DNA of 41,910 nt from Gordonia sp. UBA7599 (lineage in GTDB: Bacteria > Actinomycetota > Actinomycetes > Mycobacteriales > Mycobacteriaceae). The notes under the pieces are model-generated. The model did not search any database and was not told where the DNA came from. It saw only the letters and a program-made list of their open reading frames with translations. Position numbers and translations under genes: made by a program. The stretch lies in the NCBI GenBank assembly GCA_002477755.1, contig DLKD01000072.1, positions 1 to 41,910 on the forward strand, read 5' to 3'. Of the stretch, positions 32,082-39,378 are shown piece after piece; position 1 is the first letter of the stretch, and each line of letters begins with the position of its first letter.

Positions 32082-32930
32082 ATGTCGCCAACTTCGGCCT
32101 CGAATCGACCCACCGACGGGAATATCCCGTCAGACCCCCCGGAATCGGCTGAAGTTGTCACCAGCACCGAGCGCGCGGTCACGACGATCACGTTGAACGC
32201 GGTGGAGAACCGCAACGCGCTCTCGTCGACGCTCGTCGCTGGGTTGTCCGCAGCGCTGACCGAGGCGGCCGCCGACGACGCGGTCCGCGCGGTCGTCCTC
32301 ACCCACAGCGGGGGCACGTTCTGCGCCGGTGCGGACCTTCGTGAGGCACTGGGCCGCGGCCTGAGCCCGGAGGAGGCCACCGCCGAGAGTGCCTCGTCGA
32401 TGGTCGGAATGATGCGGTCGATGCTGACGATGCCCAAGCCGGTGATCGTCGTCGCGAACGGTCATGTGCGCGCCGGCGGCTTCGGGCTCGTCGGTGCCGC
32501 TGACATGGCGTTCGTGGGGCCCGAGGCAACCTTCGCACTGACCGAGGCCCGACTCGGGTTGGCGCCGTCGATCATCTCGGTCGTACTCGTGCCGAAGATG
32601 ACCCCGCGCTCGGCCGGACGCTACTTCCTCACCGGAGAGAAGTTCGACCCGGCCACGGCCGAGCGGATCGGGTTGGTGACGCAGGCGGCTTCGAGCGACG
32701 AGGAGTTGACCGATCTCGTCGACGAAGTTCTCGACGGGGTCCGGAAAGCCTCCCCGCAGGGGCTGGCGGCGTCCAAGGCGCTGACCACCGCGGCCATTCT
32801 CGACGGGTTCGAGGAACTCGCGGCCCGGCGCGCTGCGGAGTCGGCCGCACTGTTCGCCTCCGATGACGCGCGCGAGGGCATGACCGCGTTCCTCACGAAG
32901 CAGCGGCCCAGCTGGGATTCGAGTCGGTGA
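32082..32930 (+). CDS. Enoyl-CoA hydratase family protein (EchA7-like)
   Basis: This 282-residue crotonase-fold protein probably hydrates the carboxylated enoyl-CoA (a 3-methylglutaconyl-CoA-like intermediate) made by the upstream carboxylase. Motifs: VTTITLNAVENRNALSS, GGTFCAGADL (first oxyanion loop), NGHVRAGGFGLVGAADMA (second), and ALTEARLGLAPSIIS where the catalytic acidic residue lies. I prefer ATG 32082 because GGAG at 32071-32074 is seven bases away; ATG 32076 (two residues longer) would be only one base from it. Before the fold there is an extra 25-residue Pro/Ser/Asp-rich tail, whose codons also form a nested inverted repeat (32089-32157). Order matches EchA7 (Rv0971c). The TetR gene overlaps its stop as GTGA. 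Confidence 0.92.
   Translation: MSPTSASNRPTDGNIPSDPPESAEVVTSTERAVTTITLNAVENRNALSSTLVAGLSAALTEAAADDAVRAVVLTHSGGTFCAGADLREALGRGLSPEEATAESASSMVGMMRSMLTMPKPVIVVANGHVRAGGFGLVGAADMAFVGPEATFALTEARLGLAPSIISVVLVPKMTPRSAGRYFLTGEKFDPATAERIGLVTQAASSDEELTDLVDEVLDGVRKASPQGLAASKALTTAAILDGFEELAARRAAESAALFASDDAREGMTAFLTKQRPSWDSSR
32089..32157 (+). other. Nested inverted repeat (possible RNA structure) in the first codons of the hydratase gene
   Basis: The outer arms CAACTTCGGCC (32089-32099) and GGCTGAAGTTG (32147-32157) pair over 11 positions with one G-U pair. Inside, GACGGGA (32115-32121) and TCCCGTC (32125-32131) pair perfectly over 7 bp with a 3-base loop. The structure begins five bases after the start codon and covers the non-conserved N-terminal tail. 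It could modulate translation of the hydratase or mRNA stability; it could also be chance in GC-rich DNA, though two nested perfect or near-perfect stems make that less likely. Confidence 0.45.
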
Positions 32931-33529
32931 CTGCCGCGCGGCAACCGCAACAGGAACGGTCCCGCGCCACGCGTGAACGCCTACTCGACGAGTGCATCGA
33001 CATGCTCGCCACGCAGGGCTGGTCGGCGACGACGGTCGCTGCCGTTGCCGAAGCCGCCGGTGTGTCGCGCGGGGCCGCACAGCACCATTTCCCGACGCGG
33101 GAATCGCTGATCACCGCCGTCATGGAGCAGATGTTCGAGACGATGACCGCCGACGCGTCTGTCGTGTTGGCGGATGTCCCCGATGACCTCGACACCCGCG
33201 TCAACGCCGTCGTCGACAAGGCCGTCGCCATCTACACCGGTACCCAGTTCAAGGCGGCGTTGCAGGTCTGGGCGGCCGCCGCGTCGGACCCGGCGTTGCG
33301 GGAAGTCATCCTGCCGTTGGAGGCCAAGCTCGCCCGGGCGGCGCACAGGTTCACCGTCGCCGGCCTCGATCCGGCGGGCGTGCACCCGGATGCGCACCGC
33401 CTGGCGCAGGTGACACTCGACCTCGCGCGCGGGCTTGGCCTGGCTGACACGCTCTCCGACGATTCTCGTCGTCGCGAGCAGGTCGTCGCGACGTGGTGCG
33501 GACAGCTGGTCGATGCGTTGTCGCAGTAA
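32927..33529 (+). CDS. TetR-family transcriptional regulator of the AtuA/AccD2 operon
   Basis: This 200-residue TetR protein has the N-terminal segment SRATRERLLDECIDMLATQGW, the helix-turn-helix TTVAAVAEAAGVSRGAAQHHF with PTRESLITAVMEQM, and a helical ligand domain with a C-terminal LDLARGLGLADTL helix. The start is GTG 32927, overlapping the hydratase stop (GTGA). As the last gene of the operon it is probably an autoregulated local repressor responding to an acyl-CoA or terpenoid intermediate, by analogy with AtuR-type regulators; that is inference. No clear operator was found before the first gene of the operon, but two copies of a short palindrome lie just downstream of this gene (33537-33600). 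Confidence 0.88.
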   Translation: MTAARQPQQERSRATRERLLDECIDMLATQGWSATTVAAVAEAAGVSRGAAQHHFPTRESLITAVMEQMFETMTADASVVLADVPDDLDTRVNAVVDKAVAIYTGTQFKAALQVWAAAASDPALREVILPLEAKLARAAHRFTVAGLDPAGVHPDAHRLAQVTLDLARGLGLADTLSDDSRRREQVVATWCGQLVDALSQ

Positions 33530-33536
33530 TCGGTAG

Positions 33537-33600
33537 TGGTCGGCACGCCGACGGCGCAGAATGGTCGCGACGACGGCGCAAAATGGTCGGCACGCCGACG
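33537..33600. repeat. Direct repeat containing palindromes between tetR and the Ddn-like gene
   Basis: The 17-base sequence TGGTCGGCACGCCGACG occurs identically at 33537-33553 and 33584-33600, 47 bases apart. Each copy contains the palindrome GTCGGC-AC-GCCGAC. A partial middle copy, TGGTCGCGACGACGG, begins at 33562. The segment separates the TetR stop (33529) from the next start (33622). It may be an operator pair, a terminator-like structure formed by copy-to-copy pairing, or a small intergenic minisatellite. Confidence 0.75.
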
Positions 33601-33621
33601 CGGCGGAAGCGAGGCTCGACG

Positions 33622-34044
33622 ATGGTTGACTACAACGCAGGGGTGGTCGAGGAGTTCCGTGCGAACGAAGGCCGTGTCTCAGGACCCTTCGAGGGGGCGC
33701 CGATGGTGCTGGTGCACCACCGCGGCCGCAAGTCGGGAGTGCAGCGCGTCGTGCCCTTGATGTACCTACCCGATGACGACGACCCGGACGTGATCTACAT
33801 CTTCGCGTCGAAGGCCGGTGCGCCGACCAACCCGGAGTGGTACTACAACCTGCTGGCCGCGGGCACCACCGAGGTGGAGCGGGGGACGCAGCGGTACGCG
33901 GTGTCCGTCGACGAGATCACTGGCGACCGTCGCGATCTCGCCTACGCCGAACAGGCGCAGCGGTATCCGGGATTCGCCGAGTACGCGCAGAAGACCGAAG
34001 GTGTGCGCACCATCCCGGTCCTCGCGTTGCGCCGCACCGGCTGA
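33622..34044 (+). CDS. F420H2-dependent nitroreductase/quinone reductase family protein (Ddn-like)
   Basis: This 140-residue split-beta-barrel protein of the actinobacterial Ddn family uses reduced deazaflavin F420 to reduce quinones or other electrophiles. The family core is clear: PMVLVHHRGRKSGVQRVVPLMYL, then FASKAGAPTNPEWYYNLLAAG and TVEV-type strands, ending with RTIPVLALRR. The start is ATG 33622, with GAGG seven bases upstream; the frame is open further 5' but only through the repeat region. It stands alone on the plus strand and converges on a secreted-protein gene with a 4-base gap. Its presence implies that the host makes F420. Physiological substrate unknown; protection against quinone redox stress is a known role for relatives. 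Confidence 0.9.
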   Translation: MVDYNAGVVEEFRANEGRVSGPFEGAPMVLVHHRGRKSGVQRVVPLMYLPDDDDPDVIYIFASKAGAPTNPEWYYNLLAAGTTEVERGTQRYAVSVDEITGDRRDLAYAEQAQRYPGFAEYAQKTEGVRTIPVLALRRTG

Positions 34045-34048
34045 CGGC

Positions 34049-34513
34049 TCAGTAGACCCGCACCGTCGTCGAGCAGACCGTCGAACGCACCGTCACCACC
34101 CTGTTGTTACTGGTGGTGAGCATCGTGAGGTGCACTTTTCCCGGTCCGGTCCAGAAGTTGCTGACCGAGGCACCCTCACCCAGAGGGTTGCTGTAGGCCG
34201 TCGTGCCCACGTGGCCGCGCGCGCCGGAGGTCAGGTTGTGCCAGGCCAATTGCGGCCGTGTCCGGTAGCCGAAGATCGATGCCGTGTGCTCGATGTACAC
34301 GGTGAGGTGGCCCCGCTCGGTGGGCAGCCACTGCGTGGTGGTGATCCGCCCGCGGTATGGGGCGTCGACGACGTTGGGGCTGATGCTCCAGCAGGCATTG
34401 CTCGCGATGTGGCGAATCTCTTGCGCGTGCGCGGTGGGCGCAATCGCCGTGGTGGCTCCAAGCGCGAGTGTCGCGACTGCGGTTACGGCCGCGAGAAGTG
34501 GTTTGGCAATCAT
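34049..34513 (-). CDS. Small secreted protein of unknown function
   Basis: This 154-residue exported protein has a Sec signal peptide MIAKPLLAAVTAVATLALGATT with likely cleavage after TAHA (about residue 31). The mature part is about 120 residues, beta-rich, with two cysteines (NACWSI and STVCSTT) that could form a disulphide, and many Thr, Ser and aromatic residues. No family recognised. I choose ATG 34513 because GAGAGGAG lies 8-15 bases upstream; a longer frame exists but would place the signal peptide internally. Just upstream of the ribosome binding site is a long-loop inverted repeat. The gene is convergent with the Ddn-like gene and 90 bases downstream of the methyltransferase stop on the same strand. 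Confidence 0.8.
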   Translation of the reverse strand: MIAKPLLAAVTAVATLALGATTAIAPTAHAQEIRHIASNACWSISPNVVDAPYRGRITTTQWLPTERGHLTVYIEHTASIFGYRTRPQLAWHNLTSGARGHVGTTAYSNPLGEGASVSNFWTGPGKVHLTMLTTSNNRVVTVRSTVCSTTVRVY

Positions 34514-34528
34514 GTCCGGACTCCTCTC

Positions 34529-34570
34529 CGTAGGTGAGCTCCATTCCATGCATTCCCAATTCCACCTACG
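34529..34570 (-). promoter_or_regulatory. Inverted repeat directly before the ribosome binding site of the secreted-protein gene
   Basis: CGTAGGTG (minus strand, 34563-34570) and CACCTACG (34529-34536) form a perfect 8-bp stem with a 26-base loop. The 3' arm ends at the edge of the GAGAGGAG ribosome binding site. It could be a leader-RNA hairpin or an operator. Confidence 0.4.
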
Positions 34571-34583
34571 ACGATCCTCCTGT

Positions 34584-34593
34584 TTGGCGCCAA
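34584..34593. promoter_or_regulatory. Ten-base perfect palindrome upstream of the secreted-protein gene
   Basis: TTGGCGCCAA is a gap-free palindrome about 70 bases before the start codon at 34513 and 10 bases from the end of the methyltransferase gene. It is a possible regulator site; no factor is recognised. Confidence 0.3.
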
Positions 34594-34603
34594 GCGAAAG
34601 GGT

Positions 34604-35257
34604 CTATTCGTCCCGGCGCAGGTGGACGACGTTGTCGGTGCGCGTGCAGGGGTTGCCGTCGGGGTCGGTCATGGGCACTTCGGAGAGCCCGGTGCGCACG
34701 ACGGTCCACGGTGAGGACTCGTCCGCGCCGACGTCGGAGAGCACGTCGTCGGTGCTCGGGAAGGCCGGGGGATCGCCGTCGAACCGCCACGACGGCATGG
34801 CCCAATGCCCGACGACGAGCAGCGTGCCCCCGGGCTTCACGGCCGCCGCGGCCTTGCGCAGGATGGCCGCGCGCTCCAGCGTCACCGTGGAGTGCAGGTA
34901 GAACGCGCTGATCAGGTCCCAGGTGCCGTTGGGGAACTCGGCACCCAGGTCGGATCGCCGCCAGGTGATCGCGTCGTCGGCCACGCCAGCGTCGGCGGCA
35001 TGCGCCCGACCGGAGGCCAGGGCGGCGTCGGCGATGTCGACGGCTGTCACCCGCCAGCCCTGTTGTGCGAGCCAGATGGCATCGGCGCCCGATCCGCAGC
35101 CAAGGTCGAGGGCGCCCTTACCGTCGGCATCGATGTCACCGATCTCCTCGACGAGGATCGCGTTGGGTTTGCCCGACCACGGCCGCTTGCCGTCGTAGAA
35201 CTCTTCCCAATGCTCGCGCGCGTCAATGGAAGAGGCCGGGTCACCGTGGGAGTGCAT
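34604..35257 (-). CDS. Class I SAM-dependent methyltransferase
   Basis: This 217-residue Rossmann-type methyltransferase has motif I in ALDLGCGSGADAIWLAQQGW (around residue 51), followed by the acidic end of beta-2 in VTAVDIAD, then DLISAFYLH (motif II region) and GGTLLVVGHW (motif III). The N-terminal HWEEFYDGKRPWSGKPNAILVEEI resembles the tellurite-resistance TehB/thiopurine methyltransferase-like group, which methylates thiols or metalloids, but the acceptor is not determined. I choose ATG 35257, with GGAG five bases away, over GTG 35263, which overlaps that site. It lies 37 bases after the katG stop on the same strand and may be read through from furA-katG. Confidence 0.88.
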   Translation of the reverse strand: MHSHGDPASSIDAREHWEEFYDGKRPWSGKPNAILVEEIGDIDADGKGALDLGCGSGADAIWLAQQGWRVTAVDIADAALASGRAHAADAGVADDAITWRRSDLGAEFPNGTWDLISAFYLHSTVTLERAAILRKAAAAVKPGGTLLVVGHWAMPSWRFDGDPPAFPSTDDVLSDVGADESSPWTVVRTGLSEVPMTDPDGNPCTRTDNVVHLRRDE

Positions 35258-35294
35258 GCTCACTCCGTCACGGTAACCCGGCCCACCGTCGATA

Positions 35295-37514
35295 TCAGTT
35301 GTGCAGGTCGAACCGATCGTTGTCCATGACCTTCACCCAGGCGGCGACGAAGTCATCGACGAACTTGCCCGCGGCGTCGTCGGCACCGTAGACCTCCGAC
35401 AGTGCGCGCAGCTCGGCATTGGAGCCGAAGACCAGGTCGACGCGGGTGCCGAGCCACTTCTTCTTGCCTCCGACGGTCCCGACGAAGACCTCCTCCTCGT
35501 CGTCCTTGCTCGACCAGGTGACATCCATGTCGGTGATGGTGGTGAAGAAGTCGTTGGTCAGGGTGCCCGGCCTCTCGGTGAACACGCCCGCCTTCGATCC
35601 GTCGTAGTTGGCGCCCAGCACGCGTAGACCCGCGACGAGGACGGCCATCTGCGGAGCGGACAGGCCCAACAGGTTGGCCTTGTCGACCAGCAGGAACTCG
35701 CCTTGCAGTTCGGCGCTCTTACCGCGGTAGTTGCGGAAGCCGTCGGCCTTGGGCTCGAGGTACTCGAAGGACTCGACATCGGTCTGTTCTGCGGTCGCGT
35801 CGTTGCGGCCCGGGTGGAACGGCACGTTGATCGAGTAACCGGCCTTGCGGGCCGCCTCTTCGACGCCGACGCCGCCCGCCAGCACGATCAGGTCCGCCAG
35901 CGAGATGCGGGTCGCGCCGTCCTGTGCGGCGTTGAACTCGGCCTGGATCTTCTCCAGCCGCGACAGGGCCTTGGCGAGCTTCTCGGGCTGGTTGACCTCC
36001 CAGCTCCGCTGCGGCTCAAGGCGGATGCGCGCACCGTTGGCGCCGCCCCGCTTGTCGCTGTTGCGGTAGCTCGCCGCCGACGCCCACGCCGTCGACACCA
36101 GCTGTTCGACGGTCAGTTTCGAGTCGACGATCCGCCTGCGCAGGTCAGCGATCTCCGACGGTCCGACCAGGGTGTAGTCGATCTCGGGGATCGGATCCTG
36201 CCAGATGAACACCTCGTCGGGGACCTCGGAGCCCTTGTAGCGGGACAGCGGGCCCATATCGCGGTGGGTCAGCTTGAACCACGCCTTGGCGAACTCCCTG
36301 GCGAAGTCCTGCGGGTTGTCCAGGAAGTGGCGCGTGATCTTCTCGTAGGCCGGATCGGTGCGCAGGGCGATGTCAGTGGTCAGCATCATCGGTGCGTGCC
36401 GCTTGGTCGGGTCGGCGGCATCGGGGACGCTCGTCGCACCCGCGCCGTCCTTCGGGTGCCACTGCTTGGCACCGGCCGGGCTCTCGCCCAACTCCCACTC
36501 GTACCCGTACAGGGTCCAGAAGAAGTTGTTGTCCCACGTGGTGGGGGTGCTGTTCCAGGCGCCCTCCAGACCGGACTGGATGGTGTCGGCACCGTCGCCG
36601 GAGCCGAAGCTGCTCTTCCAACCCAGGCCCATCTGCTCGATGGGGGCGGCCTCGGGCTCGGGGCCGACGAGGTCGGCCGGACCGGCGCCGTGGGTCTTGC
36701 CGAAGGTGTGGCCGCCGGCGATCAGGGCCGCGGTCTCCACGTCGTCCATCGCCATGCGCTTGAACGTCTCGCGGATGTCGGCCGCCGCGGCCAGCGGATC
36801 CGGGTTGCCGTTGGGGCCCTCGGGGTTCACGTAGATCAGGCCCATCTGGACCGCAGCAAGGGGATTCTCCAGTTGGCGGTTGCCGGTGTAGCGCTCATCG
36901 CCCAGCCAGGTGGTCTCCGGACCCCAGTAGGTCTCGTCGTCGCCCTCGTACTGGTCGGCGCGGCCGCCGCCGAAGCCGAGCGTCTCGAACCCGCAGTTCT
37001 CCATGGCGACGTTGCCGGCCAGGACGATGAGGTCGGCCCAGCTGAGCTTGCGGCCGTACTTCTTCTTCACCGGCCACAGGATGCGGCGCGGCTTGTCGAG
37101 GCCGACGTTGTCGGGCCAGCTGTTGAGCGGGGCGAAGCGCTGCTGGCCGTTGCCGGCGCCGCCGCGGCCGTCCTGGACGCGGTAGGTGCCCGCAGCGTGC
37201 CACGTCATGCGGACCATGTTGCCGACGTAGTTGCCGTAGTCGGCGGGCCACCACTCCTTCGAGTCGGTCATGACGGCGCGCAGGTCCGCCTTCACCTCTT
37301 CGAGGTCGAGCGACTCGAACTCCTTGGCGTAGTCGAAGTCCTCGCCTGCCATCGGGTTGGACACGGGCTGGTGCGTCGCGAGGATGCGCAGGTTGAGACG
37401 CTTGGGCCACCACTCCTGGTTCGCCGACCCCTCGGTGGGGCGGGTGAGTCCGTGAATCACGGGGCAACTGGCGTCGGAGGCATTGACGGCGTCGAGCTCG
37501 GCGGCATCAGTCAT
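35295..37514 (-). CDS. katG: Catalase-peroxidase KatG
   Basis: This 739-residue bifunctional catalase-peroxidase destroys hydrogen peroxide and peroxynitrite; in mycobacteria the enzyme also activates isoniazid. Distal haem residues Arg102, Trp105 and His106 are in [11 protein letters not shown]. The covalent Trp-Tyr-Met adduct is complete, with Tyr228 (GLIYVNPEG) and Met254 (FKRMAMDD). The proximal His269 is in [13 protein letters not shown]. The serine corresponding to M. tuberculosis Ser315 is kept (Ser314 in TIQSGLEG). The second, haem-free repeat domain follows from about residue 430. ATG 37514 overlaps the furA stop (ATGA) and has AAAGGA upstream; longer open frame before it belongs to furA DNA. 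It is expressed with FurA. Confidence 0.97.
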   Translation of the reverse strand: MTDAAELDAVNASDASCPVIHGLTRPTEGSANQEWWPKRLNLRILATHQPVSNPMAGEDFDYAKEFESLDLEEVKADLRAVMTDSKEWWPADYGNYVGNMVRMTWHAAGTYRVQDGRGGAGNGQQRFAPLNSWPDNVGLDKPRRILWPVKKKYGRKLSWADLIVLAGNVAMENCGFETLGFGGGRADQYEGDDETYWGPETTWLGDERYTGNRQLENPLAAVQMGLIYVNPEGPNGNPDPLAAAADIRETFKRMAMDDVETAALIAGGHTFGKTHGAGPADLVGPEPEAAPIEQMGLGWKSSFGSGDGADTIQSGLEGAWNSTPTTWDNNFFWTLYGYEWELGESPAGAKQWHPKDGAGATSVPDAADPTKRHAPMMLTTDIALRTDPAYEKITRHFLDNPQDFAREFAKAWFKLTHRDMGPLSRYKGSEVPDEVFIWQDPIPEIDYTLVGPSEIADLRRRIVDSKLTVEQLVSTAWASAASYRNSDKRGGANGARIRLEPQRSWEVNQPEKLAKALSRLEKIQAEFNAAQDGATRISLADLIVLAGGVGVEEAARKAGYSINVPFHPGRNDATAEQTDVESFEYLEPKADGFRNYRGKSAELQGEFLLVDKANLLGLSAPQMAVLVAGLRVLGANYDGSKAGVFTERPGTLTNDFFTTITDMDVTWSSKDDEEEVFVGTVGGKKKWLGTRVDLVFGSNAELRALSEVYGADDAAGKFVDDFVAAWVKVMDNDRFDLHN

Positions 37515-37999
37515 TTCGGGTCCTTTCGGTACTGGCTGAGGGCTGAATCTTCTTTGGTGAATTCTTCTTCGGAGAAGTCTGTGGTCGAGCACGTCGCGCA
37601 CGTGCCCCAGTAGATGACCTCCGCCTCGTCGACGATGAATGCGTCGGGGGCGGGGCCGTCAAGGCAGGGTGTCTGGCCGGTGGCGCAATCGATGTCGCTG
37701 ATGGCACCGCACCGTCGGCACACCGCGTGGTGGTGGTTGTCGCCGACGCGCGCTTCGTAGCGGGCATAGGTGCCCGCGGGCTGGATGCGGCGGACGAGGC
37801 CGGACTCGGTCAGTGCGGCGAGGATGTCGTAGACCGCCTGGCGCGAGACGGTGGGCAGGTCCGCGCGGACGGTCGTGAGAACGCTGTCGGTGTCGGCGTG
37901 CGGGTTGCGGTGGACGGCGTCGAGTACCGCCACGCGGGGTTGCGTGACACGCAGATCCGCGGCGCGCAGCGCCTGCGTCAGCTCATCGGTCGACGGCAC
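37511..37999 (-). CDS. furA: Fur-family peroxide-responsive regulator FurA
   Basis: This 162-residue Fur-family repressor is expected to repress its own operon with katG and to release it on oxidation. The winged-helix part includes [14 protein letters not shown] and [22 protein letters not shown]. The metal/dimer part has [19 protein letters not shown] and a second cysteine pair in WGTCATCS. The start is GTG 37999, six bases after a CATACT -10-like hexamer (minus strand 38006-38011) with no ribosome binding site, which points to a leaderless mRNA. The stop overlaps the katG ATG. The last 20 residues ([19 protein letters not shown]) are charged and variable. Confidence 0.95.
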   Translation of the reverse strand: MPSTDELTQALRAADLRVTQPRVAVLDAVHRNPHADTDSVLTTVRADLPTVSRQAVYDILAALTESGLVRRIQPAGTYARYEARVGDNHHHAVCRRCGAISDIDCATGQTPCLDGPAPDAFIVDEAEVIYWGTCATCSTTDFSEEEFTKEDSALSQYRKDPK

Positions 38000-38005
38000 G
38001 TTTCC

Positions 38006-38036
38006 AGTATGGACCCTTTTCTTGACTCGATCCAGA
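38006..38036 (-). promoter_or_regulatory. furA-katG promoter and candidate FurA operator
   Basis: The -10 hexamer CATACT (38006-38011) is followed after six bases by the GTG start. About 17 bases upstream lies CTGGATCGAGTCAAG (38022-38036 on the minus strand), an imperfect palindrome (CTnGA...TCnAG) next to AAAAGGG. As I recall, the mycobacterial furA promoter has a similar CTTGACT/CCAG element overlapping its -35 region. FurA binding here is inferred. Confidence 0.5.
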
Positions 38037-38092
38037 GTTTGCGGATATCAGTCCGAAAGTCCCTGCCTGCTGGCGGTGTCGGGCTCGCGCGG

Positions 38093-39331
38093 TCAAGCCC
38101 GCACAGTCAGGTATCCCGGGCGACAGGCGACAGCGGCGCCGGCGACGAGAGCCCCGACGGCGGCGAACAGAAAGCCCATCGACCACGCCCAACTGCCGGT
38201 CATCTCGTTCAGTACGCCGAATAGCACCGGTCCCGAACACGCCAGCAAATATCCGGTGCCCTGGGTAAACCCAGATAGAGCGGCCGACTCCTCGTCGGTC
38301 CGCGTACGCAGGTTGATCAACGTGAGCGCCATCGGGAAGGTCGTCGGCCCGAGGCCGAGCAGCAAGATCCACAGGTACGGGGCGGCCAGTGGTGCCACTA
38401 GAAAGCCGACCATGCCGACGACGAGCAGGGCCGCGAAGACCAGCGCGAAGCCGAACGGATTACGGAACCGCGCACAGATCGACGGTGCGACGAGCGTGCC
38501 AGCGAAGCCAAGGGCTGCGAACAGGGCGATCATGTTTCCGCCGAGTCGTTCGCTTCCGCCCGCGTCGATCAGCAACACCGGGAGCCATGCGAACAGCGCG
38601 TACGTCACCAACGCCGTCATGCCGAACATCACGGTCAGACCCCAGGCCAGCGGCGAGCGCCACACACCGCGCACCCGGCCGTGCGGCAGTGCCGTGTGGT
38701 CGGCAAGGTCGTGGCGATGACGGGCGCGTACGACGCTGATCCAGGGGAGAACGGCGATGGCCGGGATCAGTGCCCACATGCCCAGGGAGATCCGCCAGCC
38801 GTGGGCCTCGGCGACGGGGACCGCCAGGGCGGCCGGTACGGCGGTGCCTAATTGCACGCACGTGATGTAGGCGGTTGAGAGGAGGGCGATTCGGTCGCCG
38901 AAGTACCGCTTGACGAGTGGCGGGATGATGATGTTGCCGATTCCCATGCCGCCCAGTGCCAGCCCCGACCACACCAGCAGCATGGCTGCGGACCCGGAGC
39001 CCGCTCGTGCGGCGATCCCGACACCCGTGGCGATCACCGCCCCCAACGCGACGCGTTCGAGGCCGAATCGTCGGGTCAGCGGGGGAGAGACGAAGCCCGC
39101 GAGGCCGAACATCACCGTCGGCATCATGGCGACGAAGCCAATGGTTGTCGGTCCGAACCCGAGGTCTGCGGCCACGCGAGTCAGCAGAGGGACCAGTGAG
39201 GTCACCGCGGTGCGCAAGGTGAAGGCGAAGACCAGGATGGCGATGCCGACGATGAGGCGCCCCGCCCATAACGACTCAGCGCGCGGGCCGGCAGCGCTGC
39301 GCGGCACGCCCGGATCTGGCTCGTCGTGCAT
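38093..39331 (-). CDS. MFS transporter, CynX/NimT (cyanate permease-like) family
   Basis: This 412-residue inner-membrane transporter has about twelve hydrophobic segments. The first is LIVGIAILVFAFTLRTAVTSL, which contains the family's polar R-T-A-V-T-S pattern in helix 1; later segments include FVAMMPTVMFGLAGFVSPPLTRRFG (signature loop between helices 2 and 3), GMGIGNIIIPPLVKRYFGDR, and a central charged loop VVRARHRHDLADHT separating the two six-helix halves. Relatives import cyanate or export nitroimidazoles and other small anions; substrate unknown. Start: ATG 39331, with only a weak ribosome binding site. It is divergent from xthA and tandem with furA (93 bases upstream of the furA start); the gap holds the furA promoter. 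Confidence 0.9.
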   Translation of the reverse strand: MHDEPDPGVPRSAAGPRAESLWAGRLIVGIAILVFAFTLRTAVTSLVPLLTRVAADLGFGPTTIGFVAMMPTVMFGLAGFVSPPLTRRFGLERVALGAVIATGVGIAARAGSGSAAMLLVWSGLALGGMGIGNIIIPPLVKRYFGDRIALLSTAYITCVQLGTAVPAALAVPVAEAHGWRISLGMWALIPAIAVLPWISVVRARHRHDLADHTALPHGRVRGVWRSPLAWGLTVMFGMTALVTYALFAWLPVLLIDAGGSERLGGNMIALFAALGFAGTLVAPSICARFRNPFGFALVFAALLVVGMVGFLVAPLAAPYLWILLLGLGPTTFPMALTLINLRTRTDEESAALSGFTQGTGYLLACSGPVLFGVLNEMTGSWAWSMGFLFAAVGALVAGAAVACRPGYLTVRA

Positions 39332-39366
39332 CTAGCCGCCGTTCATGGGTTCGGGTATCTGCACGC

Positions 39367-39372
39367 TAACTT
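39367..39372 (+). promoter_or_regulatory. -10 element of a probable leaderless xthA transcript
   Basis: TAACTT matches TANNNT and ends exactly six bases before ATG 39379. There is no ribosome binding site in the six bases (GAAGCC), so the mRNA probably starts at or next to the start codon. Confidence 0.5.
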
Positions 39373-39378
39373 GAAGCC

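Noticed and set aside
37515-37601. Longer N-terminus for KatG
   Set aside because: It lies within the furA coding sequence; ATG 37514 has a ribosome binding site and gives the normal family length.
35703-37613. Plus-strand open frame (636 codons) opposite katG
   Set aside because: katG is unmistakable on the other strand with all haem and adduct residues; the antisense product has no domain features.
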